From: Rhodothalassiaceae bacterium
Lineage (GTDB): Bacteria > Pseudomonadota > Alphaproteobacteria > Sphingomonadales > Rhodothalassiaceae
Reading direction: 5' to 3'
Assembly (NCBI GenBank): GCA_026004935.1
Contig: BPKC01000001.1
Coordinates: 806,001-870,000 of the forward strand
Length of the DNA stretch: 64,000 nucleotides
The position numbers were made by a program, and so were the translations under genes. How positions within the stretch are numbered: position 1 is the stretch's first letter; each line of letters begins with the position of its first letter. Below the pieces are notes generated by a model that worked only from the letters and a program-made list of their open reading frames with translations, was not told the origin of the DNA and did not search any database. This document shows positions 1-10,014 of this stretch, piece by piece.

Positions 1-124
<124 letters not shown>

Positions 125-204
125 GGTCTCCGGGACACCGGGGTTCGCACCCGGGACCGGATGGATCAGCCGCATCTGAGCGAGCGGCCGCGCGCGCGCG
201 CCTT

Positions 205-762
205 CATCCGCCGGCACTCTCCTTTCGTCATCCGCCAGCTGCCTCTCTGCGTCACCCGCCGGCACTCTTTTTTTTCGTCACCCGCCGGCTTGACCGGCGG
301 GTCCAGCCGGCCGCGGGGCCAACGACGGGCGCCGGGGCTGTCATCACCGCCTCCTGGGTTCGCCGGTCAAGCCGGCGAACGACGCGATTGGGGGGAGTCA
401 CCGCCGGTGCGCGCTCCCTATCGTCCGTCGCCGCGCACTGTTCATCGTCACCCGCCGGCACTCTTTTTTTCGTCACCCGCCGGCTTGACCGGCGGGTCCA
501 GCCGGCCGCGGGGCCAACGACGGGCGCCGGGGCTGTCATCACCGCCTCCTGGGTTCGCCGGTCAAGCCGGCGAACGACGCGATTGGGGGGAGTCACCGCC
601 GGTGCGCGCTCCCTACCGTCCGCCGCCGCGCACTGTTCATCGTCACCCGCCGGCACTCTTTTTTTCGTCACCCGCCGGCTTGACCGGCGGGTCCAGCCGG
701 CCGCGGGGCCAACGACGGGCGCCGGGGCTGTCATCACCGCCTCCTGGGTTCGCCGGTCGGGC
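205..762. repeat. BIME-like palindromic repeat array, three copies of a 195-bp unit
   Basis: Each unit carries two small palindromes. Palindrome a has arms CCCGCCGG and CCGGCGGG around a CTTGA loop, at 281-301, 476-496 and 671-691. Palindrome b has arms TTCGCCGG and CCGGCGAA around a TCAAG loop, at 359-379 and 554-574. The unit period is exactly 195 bp. The third copy of b near 749 lost its right arm, so the array ends in a broken element. The two loops are reverse complements, so a and b are facing versions of one element, as in REP/iREP pairs. Long open frames across the array on both strands are repeat translations, not genes. Nothing else is recognisable between rpoD and the methyltransferase. 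Confidence 0.9.
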
Positions 763-812
763 GGGTCCGGACTGCGGCCCGTAGCCGGCGGGGGCGGTGC
801 CGGGGCGCGGGC

Positions 813-1925
813 TCACCAGTCCGAGAGCATGGTCGGCTTTTCGGCCTTCTTGCTGGCGAGGATGCGGCGGACCTGGATCTTGCCCTCCTTCAGCAGTTTC
901 ACGCGCCGCGACCAGAATTCCGCCTCGCGCAGAAGCGTCTTGACCAGTTCCTCGCCGTCCTCCTCGCGGGCGACCTCGGCGGCGACCTTGTCCGCGCCCT
1001 TCCAGCTCTCGTTGATGAGCTCGATGTAGTGCGGGCTCACATCCTCGTTGACGCGGATGTTGAAGCGCACCTTCTTGAGCAGCGCGATCATGTCCTCCGT
1101 CGTCGCAAGATAGGGGCGGCGGCGTTCCGCCTCGGCGTCGCGCCAGGCCCGGTATTCGTCGGTCGCCACCCAGGATTCGTCGGCGAGCACATAGTCCGTG
1201 ATGAGAAACAGGCCGCCCGGCTTCATGTGCTGCTCGACGACGGTGAGCAGATGCGCCTTGTTCTCGACCTGGTAGAGGGTCTCCTTGGCCAGCGCCCGGT
1301 CGAAGCGGCGGTCGAACTTGTCCACGGTGTTGGGGTCGTAGTGGAAGATCTCGGCCTTCTTCAGCAGTCCCTTCATGTAGGACATCTGGTTGCCCATCTC
1401 GACGAGCGTCGGCGAGGACTCGTAGCCGGACACCCAGACCCCGAACTTCTGCGCCAGCGTGCGCGCCGGGCCGCCGAGATTGGAGCCGATCTCGAGCAGG
1501 CTCTGTTTCGGCGAGAGCGCAAGCAGCTTGGACATCGAGATGACATGCTCCGGCCCGCCCGGGCCGCAGTAGCCCTCGCCCCAGATGTACTGGACGATCC
1601 TGGCGCGCCGCTTGTCCCAGGGATCGACGGGCAGCAGCGGATCCTTCGGTCCCTCGGGCTCGGGTTCGGGCTCGGGTTCGGGCTCGGGTTCGGGTTCGGG
1701 CTCGGGTTCCGGGGCCGGCGCGGATGCCGCGCGCGCGGCCGCCTTGCGCTCCAGCCACTCGGCGTACTGGACGGGGTCATACCCCTCCCACCACGCCTTG
1801 AAGCGCAGCGAGAAGGGCAGCTTGCCGGCTGACGGAGATGATCTCGTCGCGTCCGCCATCTCGGTGGCTGCCTGCGTCATCGTTCCGGCCTTCGAGGGCC
1901 CGGCGGCCGCCGGCGGCGGCCGCAT
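813..1925 (-). CDS. class I SAM-dependent methyltransferase with a Pro-Glu repeat
   Basis: 370 aa. Residues about 142-153 (SLLEIGSNLGGP) form the glycine-rich motif I of class I methyltransferases. A motif resembling the post-I acidic loop (VSGYESSPTLVEM) and KPGGLFLITDYVL follow, giving a Rossmann methyltransferase core similar to small-molecule or lipid N-methyltransferases. The substrate cannot be assigned. The N-terminal 100 residues are not part of the fold and contain ten consecutive Pro-Glu pairs (residues 72-91), encoded by ten hexanucleotide repeats at 1653-1712. The ATG at 1925 has GGGAG about 12 nt upstream. In-frame ATGs at 1880 and 1859 are alternatives. It is transcribed away from the pheT operon and has no obvious operon partner. 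Confidence 0.8.
   Translation of the reverse strand: MRPPPAAAGPSKAGTMTQAATEMADATRSSPSAGKLPFSLRFKAWWEGYDPVQYAEWLERKAAARAASAPAPEPEPEPEPEPEPEPEPEPEGPKDPLLPVDPWDKRRARIVQYIWGEGYCGPGGPEHVISMSKLLALSPKQSLLEIGSNLGGPARTLAQKFGVWVSGYESSPTLVEMGNQMSYMKGLLKKAEIFHYDPNTVDKFDRRFDRALAKETLYQVENKAHLLTVVEQHMKPGGLFLITDYVLADESWVATDEYRAWRDAEAERRRPYLATTEDMIALLKKVRFNIRVNEDVSPHYIELINESWKGADKVAAEVAREEDGEELVKTLLREAEFWSRRVKLLKEGKIQVRRILASKKAEKPTMLSDW
1653..1712. repeat. hexanucleotide tandem repeat encoding (Pro-Glu)10
   Basis: Ten copies of a six-base unit, alternating CTCGGG and TTCGGG on the plus strand (the last copy is TTCCGG). They encode Pro-Glu pairs in the minus-strand methyltransferase. Because the unit is two codons, slippage would change linker length without shifting the frame. 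Confidence 0.9.
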
Positions 1926-2029
1926 GCCTTCGTCCGCTCCCTTCGCGATCCCGTTCGCGCGATGCGCCAGTATCGCGGGGGATGGTTACCGGTCTCTTAG
2001 CGGAGTCCCGCGCCGTAACGGGCGGGCGG

Positions 2030-4420
2030 TCAGCCGCGCAGGCGGGCGCCGACGGCTTTCGCGGCCGCGGCGACCACGGCGCGCGCGATTTCGTCGATCT
2101 CGGCATCGGTGAGGGTGCGCTCGCCGGGCGTCAGCCGCACGCGCAGCGCGAGAGAGACCTCGCCCTCGCCGAGCGGGGGCCCCTCGTAGCGGTCGAAGAC
2201 GAGAACGTCGGAAATGAGCGGCGAGGCCCTGCGCACGGCCGCCACGAGGTCACCGGCGCGCACATCGCGCGAGACGATGAAGGCGAAATCCCGCTCCACC
2301 GATGGCAGGCGGCTCGGCGACCAGGCGGCGCGGGCACGGCCCTTCTTCGCCTTTTCAGCCGGCAGCCGGTCGAGGAACAGCTCGGCGGCGACCACCGGCA
2401 CCGCGACATCGCGCTCTTTCAGGATGCGCGGGTGGATCTCGCCGAACTCCGCGATCACGCGCCCCTTGCCCAGCATCAGCCGCCCCGAGCGGCCCGGATG
2501 ATACCAGGCCGGGCCCGGCTCGGCGATCTGCAGCCGCTCCGCCGGCAGGCCGAGGGCTGCGAGCAGGGCGAAGAGATCCGCCTTGATGTCGAACACGTCC
2601 ACGAGGTGGTCGCCTTCACGCCAGTGGGGCGGATGGCGCCGGCCGGCGCGCAGGAGGCCGGCCACCTCCTCCTGGTCGGCGGGTGCGAGTCCCCGGTAGA
2701 CGGCACCAACCTCGAACAGGCCCGCCTCCTTTGCGCCGCGGGCGAGATTGCGCGCGGCAGCCTGCAGCAGCCCGGGCAGAATCGACGGGCGCATCACCCT
2801 GAGATGCCGGGCGATGGGATTGTCGAGCGCGAGCGGCTGTTCCGCCCCGAAGGCGCGGGCGCTCTCCTCGTCGATGAAGGACCAGGTCACCGCCTCGCCG
2901 AGCCCCCGGCTCGCGAGCAGGCGCCTCGCGAGCCGCGCGCGCTTCTGGGCGGCGGTCAGGATGGGGCGGGCCACCGGCGTCGCCCGCGGCAGCGACACGC
3001 CCGGGATGCGGTCATAGCCGGCAATCCGCAGCACCTCCTCGACGAGATCCGCCGGCCCCTCGACATCCGGCCGCCAGCCCGGAACCGTGACGGTCACCTC
3101 TCTCGACGCCGCCTCCTTCCAGCCGAAACCGAGGCTCTCCAGGATGCGGCGCTGCTCGGATGCGGGAAGATCCAGGCCGCCGAGCCGCGCGGTGAACGCC
3201 GGATCGAAGACGATCTGGCGCCGCGCATCGGGGATATGGCCCGCCAGCACCACCTCGCCCGGCTCGCCGCCGGCAAGTTCCAGGATCATGCGGGTGGCAA
3301 GCTCGAGGCCCGGCAGGGTCGATTCGGGATCCACGCCGCGCTCGAAGCGGTAGCGCGCATCCGATTCGATGCCGTGGCGCCGGCCCGTCTCGGCGGTGAG
3401 CACGGGATCGAAGAGCGCGGATTCGACGATGACGTCCGTCGTCTCCGCCGTCACCCCCGATTCCTCGCCGCCCATCACCCCGCCGAAGCCGAGCGGACCG
3501 CGCTCGTCGGCGATCAGGCACTCGCCGCCCGCACAGGTGTAGCGCCGGCCGTCCAGCGCCAGCAGCGTCTCGCCGGGGCGGGCGCGCCGGGCCGTGATGG
3601 CGCCGTGGACCTTGGCCGCGTCATAGACGTGGAGCGGCCGCGCCCGGTCGAGCATGATGAAATTGGTGATGTCGACGAGCACCGAGATCGGGCGCAGGCC
3701 CACCGCCTCGAGCAGCCGTTTCAGCCAGGCGGGGCTTTCGCCGTTGCGCACCCCGCGGATGAGACGGCCGGCGAAGGCGGGGCAGGCGGTCTCATCCTCG
3801 ATCCGGATCTGAAGGCCCGAGCGGAAGGCGGCTGCCACCGGCTCGATGTCGCCGGGCTTGAGGGTCCCGAGGCCGGCAGCCGCCAGATCGCGCGCGATCC
3901 CGCGCACGCCCAGCGCATCGGGCCGGTTGGGCGTGACGGCGATGTCGATCACCGGATCGTCGAGCCCGGCATATTCCATGAAGGAGGCGCCCACCGGGGC
4001 ATCCTCCGGCAGCTCGATGATGCCCTCGTGATCGTCCGAGAGCATCATTTCGCGTTCGGAACAGAGCATGCCGCGCGATTCGACGCCACGGATCTTCGTG
4101 GGCTTCAGATGCAGATCGGTGCCCGGCACATGGGCGCCCGGCGGGGCGAACACGCCCTTCATGCCGGCTCTGGCGTTCGGAGCCCCGCAGACCACCTGCA
4201 CCGGTCCCTCGCCCGCATCCACGATGCAGACCTTGAGCCGGTCGGCGTTCGGATGGGGCTTCGCCTCCAGCACCCGCGCGATCCGGAAGGGCGCGAGCAG
4301 CCTGCGCGGGTCGCGGACGTCCTCGACCTCGAGCCCGATGCGGGTGAGCGTCCCGGCGATCTCGCCGACCTCCGCCGCGGTGTCGAGATGGCGCTTGAGC
4401 CAGGCGAGCGTGATCTTCAT
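2030..4420 (-). CDS. pheT: phenylalanine--tRNA ligase beta subunit
   Basis: 796 aa from the ATG at 4420, the usual length for bacterial PheT. The N-terminus MKITLAWLKRHLDT is the family signature. An EMAP/OB tRNA-binding domain follows (residues about 45-150, with HPNADRLKVC and VVCGAPN), then B3/B4 and B5 domains, the core, and a C-terminal anticodon-binding ferredoxin-like domain (SVERDFAFIVSRD). It pairs with PheS as an alpha2-beta2 synthetase charging tRNA-Phe. A GTG at 4429 overlaps the pheS stop (GTGA) and would add three residues. I chose the ATG because it matches the family N-terminus and sits 12 nt after AGGGGG. Last gene of the rpmI-rplT-pheS-pheT operon. Confidence 0.96.
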   Translation of the reverse strand: MKITLAWLKRHLDTAAEVGEIAGTLTRIGLEVEDVRDPRRLLAPFRIARVLEAKPHPNADRLKVCIVDAGEGPVQVVCGAPNARAGMKGVFAPPGAHVPGTDLHLKPTKIRGVESRGMLCSEREMMLSDDHEGIIELPEDAPVGASFMEYAGLDDPVIDIAVTPNRPDALGVRGIARDLAAAGLGTLKPGDIEPVAAAFRSGLQIRIEDETACPAFAGRLIRGVRNGESPAWLKRLLEAVGLRPISVLVDITNFIMLDRARPLHVYDAAKVHGAITARRARPGETLLALDGRRYTCAGGECLIADERGPLGFGGVMGGEESGVTAETTDVIVESALFDPVLTAETGRRHGIESDARYRFERGVDPESTLPGLELATRMILELAGGEPGEVVLAGHIPDARRQIVFDPAFTARLGGLDLPASEQRRILESLGFGWKEAASREVTVTVPGWRPDVEGPADLVEEVLRIAGYDRIPGVSLPRATPVARPILTAAQKRARLARRLLASRGLGEAVTWSFIDEESARAFGAEQPLALDNPIARHLRVMRPSILPGLLQAAARNLARGAKEAGLFEVGAVYRGLAPADQEEVAGLLRAGRRHPPHWREGDHLVDVFDIKADLFALLAALGLPAERLQIAEPGPAWYHPGRSGRLMLGKGRVIAEFGEIHPRILKERDVAVPVVAAELFLDRLPAEKAKKGRARAAWSPSRLPSVERDFAFIVSRDVRAGDLVAAVRRASPLISDVLVFDRYEGPPLGEGEVSLALRVRLTPGERTLTDAEIDEIARAVVAAAAKAVGARLRG

Positions 4421-4425
4421 GGCCG

Positions 4426-5502
4426 TCACAGTCCCCCTGCCAGGCTCGGCACGTCGAGCGGGGAAAAGCCGTAATGGCGGATCCAGTCCAGATCACCCTC
4501 GAAGAAGGGCCGCAAATCCGTCATCCCGTATTTGAGCATCGCCAGCCGGTCGATGCCCGCGCCGAAGGCGAACCCCTGCCATTCCGCGGGGTCTAGCCCG
4601 CAGTTCCGGAGTACTTTGGGGTGCACCATTCCGCAGCCCATCACCTCCAGCCAGTCGTCGCCCTCGCCGACGATCAGCCGTCCGCCTTCGAAGCGACAGC
4701 GCACGTCCACCTCCGCGGACGGTTCGGTGAAGGGAAAGTAGCTGGGGCGCAGCCGCATCTCGATGTCCTCGACACCGAAGAAGGCCGACAGCCAGGCCTC
4801 GATCGTGCCCTTCATGTGGCCCATGTGGATGCCGCGGTCGATCACCAGCCCCTCGACCTGGTGGAACATCGGCGTGTGCGTGGCATCCGAATCGGCCCGG
4901 AAGGTGCGCCCCGGCGCGATGATCCGGATGGGCGGCGGGCTCGCCAGCATCGTGCGGATCTGCACCGGGCTCGTATGCGTGCGCAGCAACCGCCGCTCGC
5001 CGGTTTCGGGGTCCGGCGGGAAGTAGAATGTGTCGTGCATCTGCCGCGCGGGGTGGTGCTCCGGGATGTTGAGCGCCGTGAAATTGTGGAAATCGTCCTC
5101 GATGTGCGGACCTTCGGCCACCGAGAAACCGAGGTCGGCGAAGATCTCGACGAGCTCGTCCATCACCCGGCTCACCGGATGGATCCGGCCGTCGGGAATC
5201 GGCGGCGGCGGGAGCGTGACGTCCAGCTTTTCGCGGGCGAGGCGGGCGGCGAGGGCCTCTTCCTCCAGCACGCGCCGCCGCTCCGCGATCGCCGCCGCGA
5301 TCTCCTCCTTGAGCGCGTTGAGCGCCGCCCCGGCCGAGCGCCGCTCCTCGGGCGCAAGCCGGCCGAGGCCCTTCAGCCGCTCGGAGATCACCCCCTTGCG
5401 GCCCAGCGCGCGCACGCGCAGCTCCTCCAGCGCGGAGAGATCATCGGCCTCCGCGATGCGCTGCAGCAGCTCCGCGCGCAGGGATGCCAGCTCGTCGGCC
5501 AC
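4426..5502 (-). CDS. pheS: phenylalanine--tRNA ligase alpha subunit
   Basis: 358 aa. The N-terminal coiled-coil arm (residues about 1-90) leads to a class II aminoacyl-tRNA synthetase catalytic core. Motif 2 is seen as [12 protein letters not shown] and [13 protein letters not shown], and motif 3 as [17 protein letters not shown]. It makes phenylalanyl-adenylate and transfers it to tRNA-Phe in the PheS2-PheT2 complex. Its stop overlaps the alternative GTG of pheT, so the two are translationally coupled. The gap to the rplT stop upstream is 60 bp. Confidence 0.97.
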   Translation of the reverse strand: MADELASLRAELLQRIAEADDLSALEELRVRALGRKGVISERLKGLGRLAPEERRSAGAALNALKEEIAAAIAERRRVLEEEALAARLAREKLDVTLPPPPIPDGRIHPVSRVMDELVEIFADLGFSVAEGPHIEDDFHNFTALNIPEHHPARQMHDTFYFPPDPETGERRLLRTHTSPVQIRTMLASPPPIRIIAPGRTFRADSDATHTPMFHQVEGLVIDRGIHMGHMKGTIEAWLSAFFGVEDIEMRLRPSYFPFTEPSAEVDVRCRFEGGRLIVGEGDDWLEVMGCGMVHPKVLRNCGLDPAEWQGFAFGAGIDRLAMLKYGMTDLRPFFEGDLDWIRHYGFSPLDVPSLAGGL

Positions 5503-5562
5503 GGCCTCCTCCTCCCTCGGGCTGGGCGGGGCGGGCGATGCGCCCGCTCGCCCGGCGGCGGC

Positions 5563-5934
5563 TCAGGCCTCGCCGGCCCCGGCGATCGCGGCCTTCGCCC
5601 GGTCGACGACGGACGCGAACCCCTTCGGATCGCGCACGGCGAGATCCGCCAGCACCTTGCGGTCGAGCTCGATGCCGGCCAGCTTCAGGCCGTGGATGAG
5701 GCGCGCATAGGTCATGCCCAGTTCGCGGGCCGCGGCATTGATCCGCTGGATCCACAGGGCGCGCATGCGGCGCTTGCGCTGGCGCCGGTCGCGGTAGGCG
5801 TACTGCCAGGCGCGCTCGACGGCCTGCACGGCCGTGCGGTAGGTGTTCTTGCGCCGGCCGTAATAGCCCTTGGCGAGCTTGATCACCTTCTTGTGGCGGG
5901 CGTGGGACGTGACCCCTCTCTTGACCCGGGCCAT
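5563..5934 (-). CDS. rplT: 50S ribosomal protein L20
   Basis: 123 aa, starting [16 protein letters not shown], the canonical L20 N-terminus. [20 protein letters not shown] and [14 protein letters not shown] identify the long basic N-terminal helix and the globular C-terminal part that bind 23S rRNA early in 50S assembly. It lies between rpmI and pheS, the usual rpmI-rplT-pheST order. infC is not next to it here. Confidence 0.98.
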   Translation of the reverse strand: MARVKRGVTSHARHKKVIKLAKGYYGRRKNTYRTAVQAVERAWQYAYRDRRQRKRRMRALWIQRINAAARELGMTYARLIHGLKLAGIELDRKVLADLAVRDPKGFASVVDRAKAAIAGAGEA

Positions 5935-6094
5935 GGTGGTTCTCCTCGTCAGTCAATCGGTTGCGATGGCGGTTCTTGAGCGTCCCGCATGGACGGTCAC
6001 GGCGGCTCGGCCGGCGGCGGATCGGGGACATCCGGCAAGCGGGCGCAAGACCGCCGCGCCCCCTGTGCGGCCCCTGCCGCGGCGCCGCCTTCCG

Positions 6095-6292
6095 TCAGCC
6101 GTAGGGCAGAAACTTCTTCACGATCCGGGCGTCCGAATCCGAGAGCACCTTGGTGCCGCGCAGGTTGCGGATCTGCTTGTTGGATTTCTTGATCATGTTG
6201 TGGCGCTTGCCGGACTGCTGAACCTTCACCTTGCCGGTCGCGGTCAGCTTGAAGCGTTTCTTTGCGCCACTCTTGGTCTTGAGCTTGGGCAT
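6095..6292 (-). CDS. rpmI: 50S ribosomal protein L35
   Basis: 65 aa from ATG 6292, preceded by AGGAG 8 nt upstream. An open frame reaches further upstream, but [14 protein letters not shown] is the conserved L35 start and has the ribosome-binding site. The highly basic sequence and the C-terminal KKFLPYG are typical. First gene of the rpmI-rplT-pheS-pheT operon. Confidence 0.98.
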   Translation of the reverse strand: MPKLKTKSGAKKRFKLTATGKVKVQQSGKRHNMIKKSNKQIRNLRGTKVLSDSDARIVKKFLPYG

Positions 6293-6448
6293 TTTCGGCT
6301 CCTGTCCGTTGCGACGGCCCGCAGGCGGGCCGATCTCTTCTGTTCGCGGGGCCGCCGCGGCATGCCCTCTTGCGCCATGCGCATCCGGCCGGGCCGCCCC
6401 TTCTTTCACGACGAAAGCTCCGCGCGTGGCGAACGCCGGAGCGCGGCG

Positions 6449-6477
6449 CTTATAGCGGCACCCGCGACCCCGCGCAA
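6449..6477 (-). promoter_or_regulatory. candidate sigma-70 promoter for rpmI-rplT-pheST
   Basis: On the minus strand a TTGCGC (6472-6477) and a TATAAG (6449-6454) are separated by 17 nt. They sit about 160 nt upstream of rpmI and just downstream of the smc stop. Spacing is ideal and the hexamers are fair. The roughly 150-nt leader could hold ribosomal-protein autoregulation, but no structure was identified. Confidence 0.4.
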
Positions 6478-6491
6478 GGGCGCAGCGCGGC

Positions 6492-9400
6492 CTATTCCGC
6501 GGCCAGCAGCCGCTCGGCGCGCTCGAGATCGACGCTCACCAGCTGCGAGACGCCCTTCTCGCGCATCGTCACCCCGTAGAGCCGGTGCATCCGCGCCATC
6601 GTGAGCTCGTTGTGGGTGACGATCAGAAACCGCGTGCCCGTGCGCCGCACCATCTCGTCGAGCAGATCGCAGAAGCGCTCGACATTGGCCTCGTCCAGCG
6701 GCGCGTCCACCTCGTCCAGCACGCAGATCGGCGCCGGATTGGTGAGGAAGACGGCAAACACCAGCGCCAGCGCCGTCAGCGTCTGCTCGCCGCCCGAAAG
6801 CAGGGACAGCGACTGCAGCCGCTTGCCCGGCGGACGGGCCATGATCTCGAGCCCGGCTTCCAGCGGGTCGTCGGATTCGACGAGCGCAAGCTCCGCATGC
6901 CCGCCCTCGAACAGCCGCGCGAAGAGCTCGCCGAAATGGCGGTTGACCGCCTCGAAGGCCTCGAGAAGCCGCACCCGGCCCTCGCGGTTGAGGCTGGAGA
7001 TCGCCTGGCGCAGCCGCTGGATGGCGGCCTCGAGATCCGCCTTCTCGCCGCTCAGGTGCTCCAGCTGCTCGGCCAGATCCTTCATCTCGATCTCGGCGCG
7101 CAGATTGACGGCGCCGAGCCGCTCGCGCCGGGCGCGCGCCTCGGCCAGCTCCGCCTCGAGCGCGGCCGCGTCTTGCGGCAGGTCCTCCTCGCGTTCGGCC
7201 ATGCGCGTGCGGAACTGGGCCGCCGTCATCTGGAAGCGCTCGGAGATGTCGTGGATCACCTCCTCGAGGCGCCGGGCGGCGTGCTCGGCCTCGGCCTCGG
7301 CGCGCGCCCGCGCCTCGCGGGCGGTGGCCATCTCCTCCTGGGCGGTCTTCAGCGTCGCCTGCGCCTCGCGCCTTGCCGCTTCGGCCGCCGACAGCCGGTC
7401 GGCGATTCCGCGCAGACTGCGTTCCGCCTCTTCGCCGAGCCGCGCGAGCTCGGCGAGCCTGTCCGCGATCTCCTCCGGGCGCCGGGCGAGCGCGGCCTCC
7501 TGGGCGGCGAGCTCCTCGGCGCGCTTCTTCAGATTTTCGAGCCGGCGCGTGGCGGTGTCGCGCCGCTCGGACCAGGCCTTCCGCTCGGCGAGAAGCGTCT
7601 CGCGCCGGCGGGCGATGTCCTCGGCCTCGCGCTGGACGGCCTTGAGCTCGCCGTCGGCGGCGTCGAAGGCCTCGCGCGCCTCGCGCACCGCCTCTTCCGC
7701 CGCGGCGAGCGCGGTCTCGAGCCCGCCGGCGTCCGCGAGCGCCGCCCGCTCGGCCTCCAGGCTTTCGCGCCGTGCGACGAGCTCCGCCCGTTCGCGCGCG
7801 AGCGCCTCGAGCCGCGTCTGTTCCGCCTTGCGCCGGGCCTCTAGCTGAACGCGCGCGGCTTCCGCCTTCTGCAGGGCGTTGCGGGCCTCCCGCAGGGCCG
7901 TCTCCAGCTCGCGCTGGCGACTTGCGAGCGCCTCGCGCTCCTCGCGCGCGGCCGCTTCCGCCGCCGCGGCCGCCTCGAGGGCCTGACGGGCCTCGTCCTC
8001 CGCGCGGCGCGAGTCGGCGAGGCGGCCTTCGAGTGCCTTAAGCCGGTTGCGCGCCTCGAGCAGGCGCGCGTTCTCCGCCGCCGCATCGGGCCGTCCGAGC
8101 CGCCCGTCGGCCGCAAGCAGAAGCCCGCTCCGGGTCACGACCGCCCAGCCGGGGGGCAGATCCCGCTGAAGCGCGAGAAGCCGCCCGGCCTCCTCGGGGC
8201 CCTCCCACAACAGCACCGTCTCGAGCCGCCGCGCCGCCGGCGGCGGGCATTCGGGAAGCAGCCGGGCGAGCGGCACGAGCCCGCCCGGCGCCTCGGCCGC
8301 ATCCCCGAAGGGCGGCAGCGGGCGCAGGGCCGGCTCCTCGGGCAGCACCCCCGCATCGTCGACGACGGGCAGATGCGCCAGATCGGCAAGCGCGCCCGCC
8401 ACGGCCGCCTCCAGCCCTTCCGGGACGGAGATCCGCAGCCAGGGCTGTTCACGGTCCTGCGCGCGCGACAGCGAATCGGCGAGCGCCGCATGCTCCGATT
8501 CTTCCGCGACGCGCCGGGCGCGGGCGGCAGCCAGCTCCTCCTCGCGGGCCTTGCGCCGCTCCCGCTGATCGGCAAGCGTCGCATCGGCGGCCGCGATCGC
8601 CTCCGCGATCCGCCCGAGCTCGGCTTCGCAATCCGCGAGCGCCGCCCGCCGCTCGGCAATTTCCGCATCGAGCCGCTCGAGCTCCGCCGCATGGCGTTCG
8701 AGGCCGGAATCGGCGAGATCCTCCTCGATCGCCTCGATCCGGCGGGCGAGCGCAAGCAGGTCGCTCTCGAGCCCCGCCCGGCGCCCGCGCGCCTCCGCCA
8801 GCCGGCGCGCCGCCTCGTCGCGCGCGCGCTGGACCTCCTCGAGCGCGGCCCGTGCCGCCTCGCGCGCGGCTTCCGCCTTCCCCCGCTCGGCGGCCAGCGC
8901 GGGCAGACGCCCGTCCAGCCGCGCGATCTCCTCGGACAGGCGGGCAAGGCTCCGGCGCGCGTCGGCGAGACGCTCCTCCTCGTGGGCGACGTCCTCAGCC
9001 AGCAGCCGGCGCTGGCGGGCGAGTTCCGCGCTCTCGCGGGCCAGCCGCTCGCGCTCCTCCTCCGCGGTGCGGCGCTCGAGGAGAAGGCGATTCAAGGCCG
9101 CGCGCGCGGCGTCCATCTCCTCGCGCAGAGGCTGGATGGCCTCATCCGCCGCAAGCGCCGCCTTCTCCGCCTCGGCCAGCCGGCGCGCGGCTGCGGCCAG
9201 CACCGACTCGCCGCGGGTCAGCGCCTCGCGCGCGGCGATCCCGGCGGCCTCCGCCTCGCGCAGCCGGCACCACAGCAGCCAGGCCTCGAGCAGACGGATC
9301 CGCCGCGACAGCTCGCGATAGCGCTCGGCGCGGCGGGCCTCGCGCTTGAGCTGGGCGATGCGGGCCTCGAGGTCGGCGATGACCTCGGCGACCCGCGCGA

Positions 9401-9983
9401 GATTGTCCTCGGCATGGGAGAGCTTCTGCTCGGCCTCCCGACGGCGGCTGTAAAGGCCGGAAATGCCGGCCGCCTCCTCGAGCACGATGCGCCGGTCGGC
9501 GGGTCCGGCCTGGATCAGCTCGGCGATCCGGCTCTGACCGATGAGCGAGGGCGAGCGCGCGCCGGTGGCGGCATCGGCGAAGAAGCGCTGCACGTCCTTC
9601 GCCCGCACCTCGCGGCCGTTGATGCGGTAGAGCGAGCCCATGTCGCGCTCGATCCGGCGCAGGATCTCGATTTCGTCGGAATCGTTGAACTCGCCCGGCG
9701 CGTCCCGGTCGCGGTTGTCGATGACGAGCGCGACCTCGGCGATGTTGCGGGCGGGCCGCCGGTCCGTGCCCGCGAAGATCACCTCCTCCATCGCCTTCGA
9801 GCGCAGGGTGGAGGGCGCATGCTCGCCCATCACCCAGCGCAGCGCCTCGACGAGGTTGGACTTGCCGCAGCCGTTGGGCCCGACGATGCCGGTGAGCCCG
9901 TCCTCGATCCGCAGCTCGGTCGGATCGGCGAAGGACTTGAAACCCGCGATCTTCAGACGGTTGAAGTGCACGGCTCGGACCAC
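6492..9983 (-). CDS. smc: chromosome segregation protein SMC
   Basis: 1163 aa, the full length for SMC. The N-terminal head has Walker A ([16 protein letters not shown]). Two long coiled coils rich in Glu, Arg and Ala flank a hinge at about residues 500-650. The C-terminal head carries the ABC signature ([12 protein letters not shown]) and Walker B ([15 protein letters not shown]). It acts with ScpA/ScpB to compact and segregate the chromosome. The start is a GTG at 9983; a second in-frame GTG at 9971 ([14 protein letters not shown]) matches the usual family N-terminus and is an alternative. It follows the DsbA-like gene by 31 bp in the conserved mutY/dciA/dsbA/smc neighbourhood. Confidence 0.97.
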   Translation of the reverse strand: MVRAVHFNRLKIAGFKSFADPTELRIEDGLTGIVGPNGCGKSNLVEALRWVMGEHAPSTLRSKAMEEVIFAGTDRRPARNIAEVALVIDNRDRDAPGEFNDSDEIEILRRIERDMGSLYRINGREVRAKDVQRFFADAATGARSPSLIGQSRIAELIQAGPADRRIVLEEAAGISGLYSRRREAEQKLSHAEDNLARVAEVIADLEARIAQLKREARRAERYRELSRRIRLLEAWLLWCRLREAEAAGIAAREALTRGESVLAAAARRLAEAEKAALAADEAIQPLREEMDAARAALNRLLLERRTAEEERERLARESAELARQRRLLAEDVAHEEERLADARRSLARLSEEIARLDGRLPALAAERGKAEAAREAARAALEEVQRARDEAARRLAEARGRRAGLESDLLALARRIEAIEEDLADSGLERHAAELERLDAEIAERRAALADCEAELGRIAEAIAAADATLADQRERRKAREEELAAARARRVAEESEHAALADSLSRAQDREQPWLRISVPEGLEAAVAGALADLAHLPVVDDAGVLPEEPALRPLPPFGDAAEAPGGLVPLARLLPECPPPAARRLETVLLWEGPEEAGRLLALQRDLPPGWAVVTRSGLLLAADGRLGRPDAAAENARLLEARNRLKALEGRLADSRRAEDEARQALEAAAAAEAAAREEREALASRQRELETALREARNALQKAEAARVQLEARRKAEQTRLEALARERAELVARRESLEAERAALADAGGLETALAAAEEAVREAREAFDAADGELKAVQREAEDIARRRETLLAERKAWSERRDTATRRLENLKKRAEELAAQEAALARRPEEIADRLAELARLGEEAERSLRGIADRLSAAEAARREAQATLKTAQEEMATAREARARAEAEAEHAARRLEEVIHDISERFQMTAAQFRTRMAEREEDLPQDAAALEAELAEARARRERLGAVNLRAEIEMKDLAEQLEHLSGEKADLEAAIQRLRQAISSLNREGRVRLLEAFEAVNRHFGELFARLFEGGHAELALVESDDPLEAGLEIMARPPGKRLQSLSLLSGGEQTLTALALVFAVFLTNPAPICVLDEVDAPLDEANVERFCDLLDEMVRRTGTRFLIVTHNELTMARMHRLYGVTMREKGVSQLVSVDLERAERLLAAE

Positions 9984-10014
9984 CCCGGCATTGCGCCCGC
10001 CGCCGCAGCGCCGC

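Noticed and set aside
161-1029. Several 160-215 codon open frames on both strands across the first repeat array
   Set aside because: They are translations of the 195-bp palindromic unit: the same peptide recurs every 65 codons, there are no ribosome-binding sites and no family match. The same applies to frames at 35570-36300, 38650-39370 and 43740-44090.
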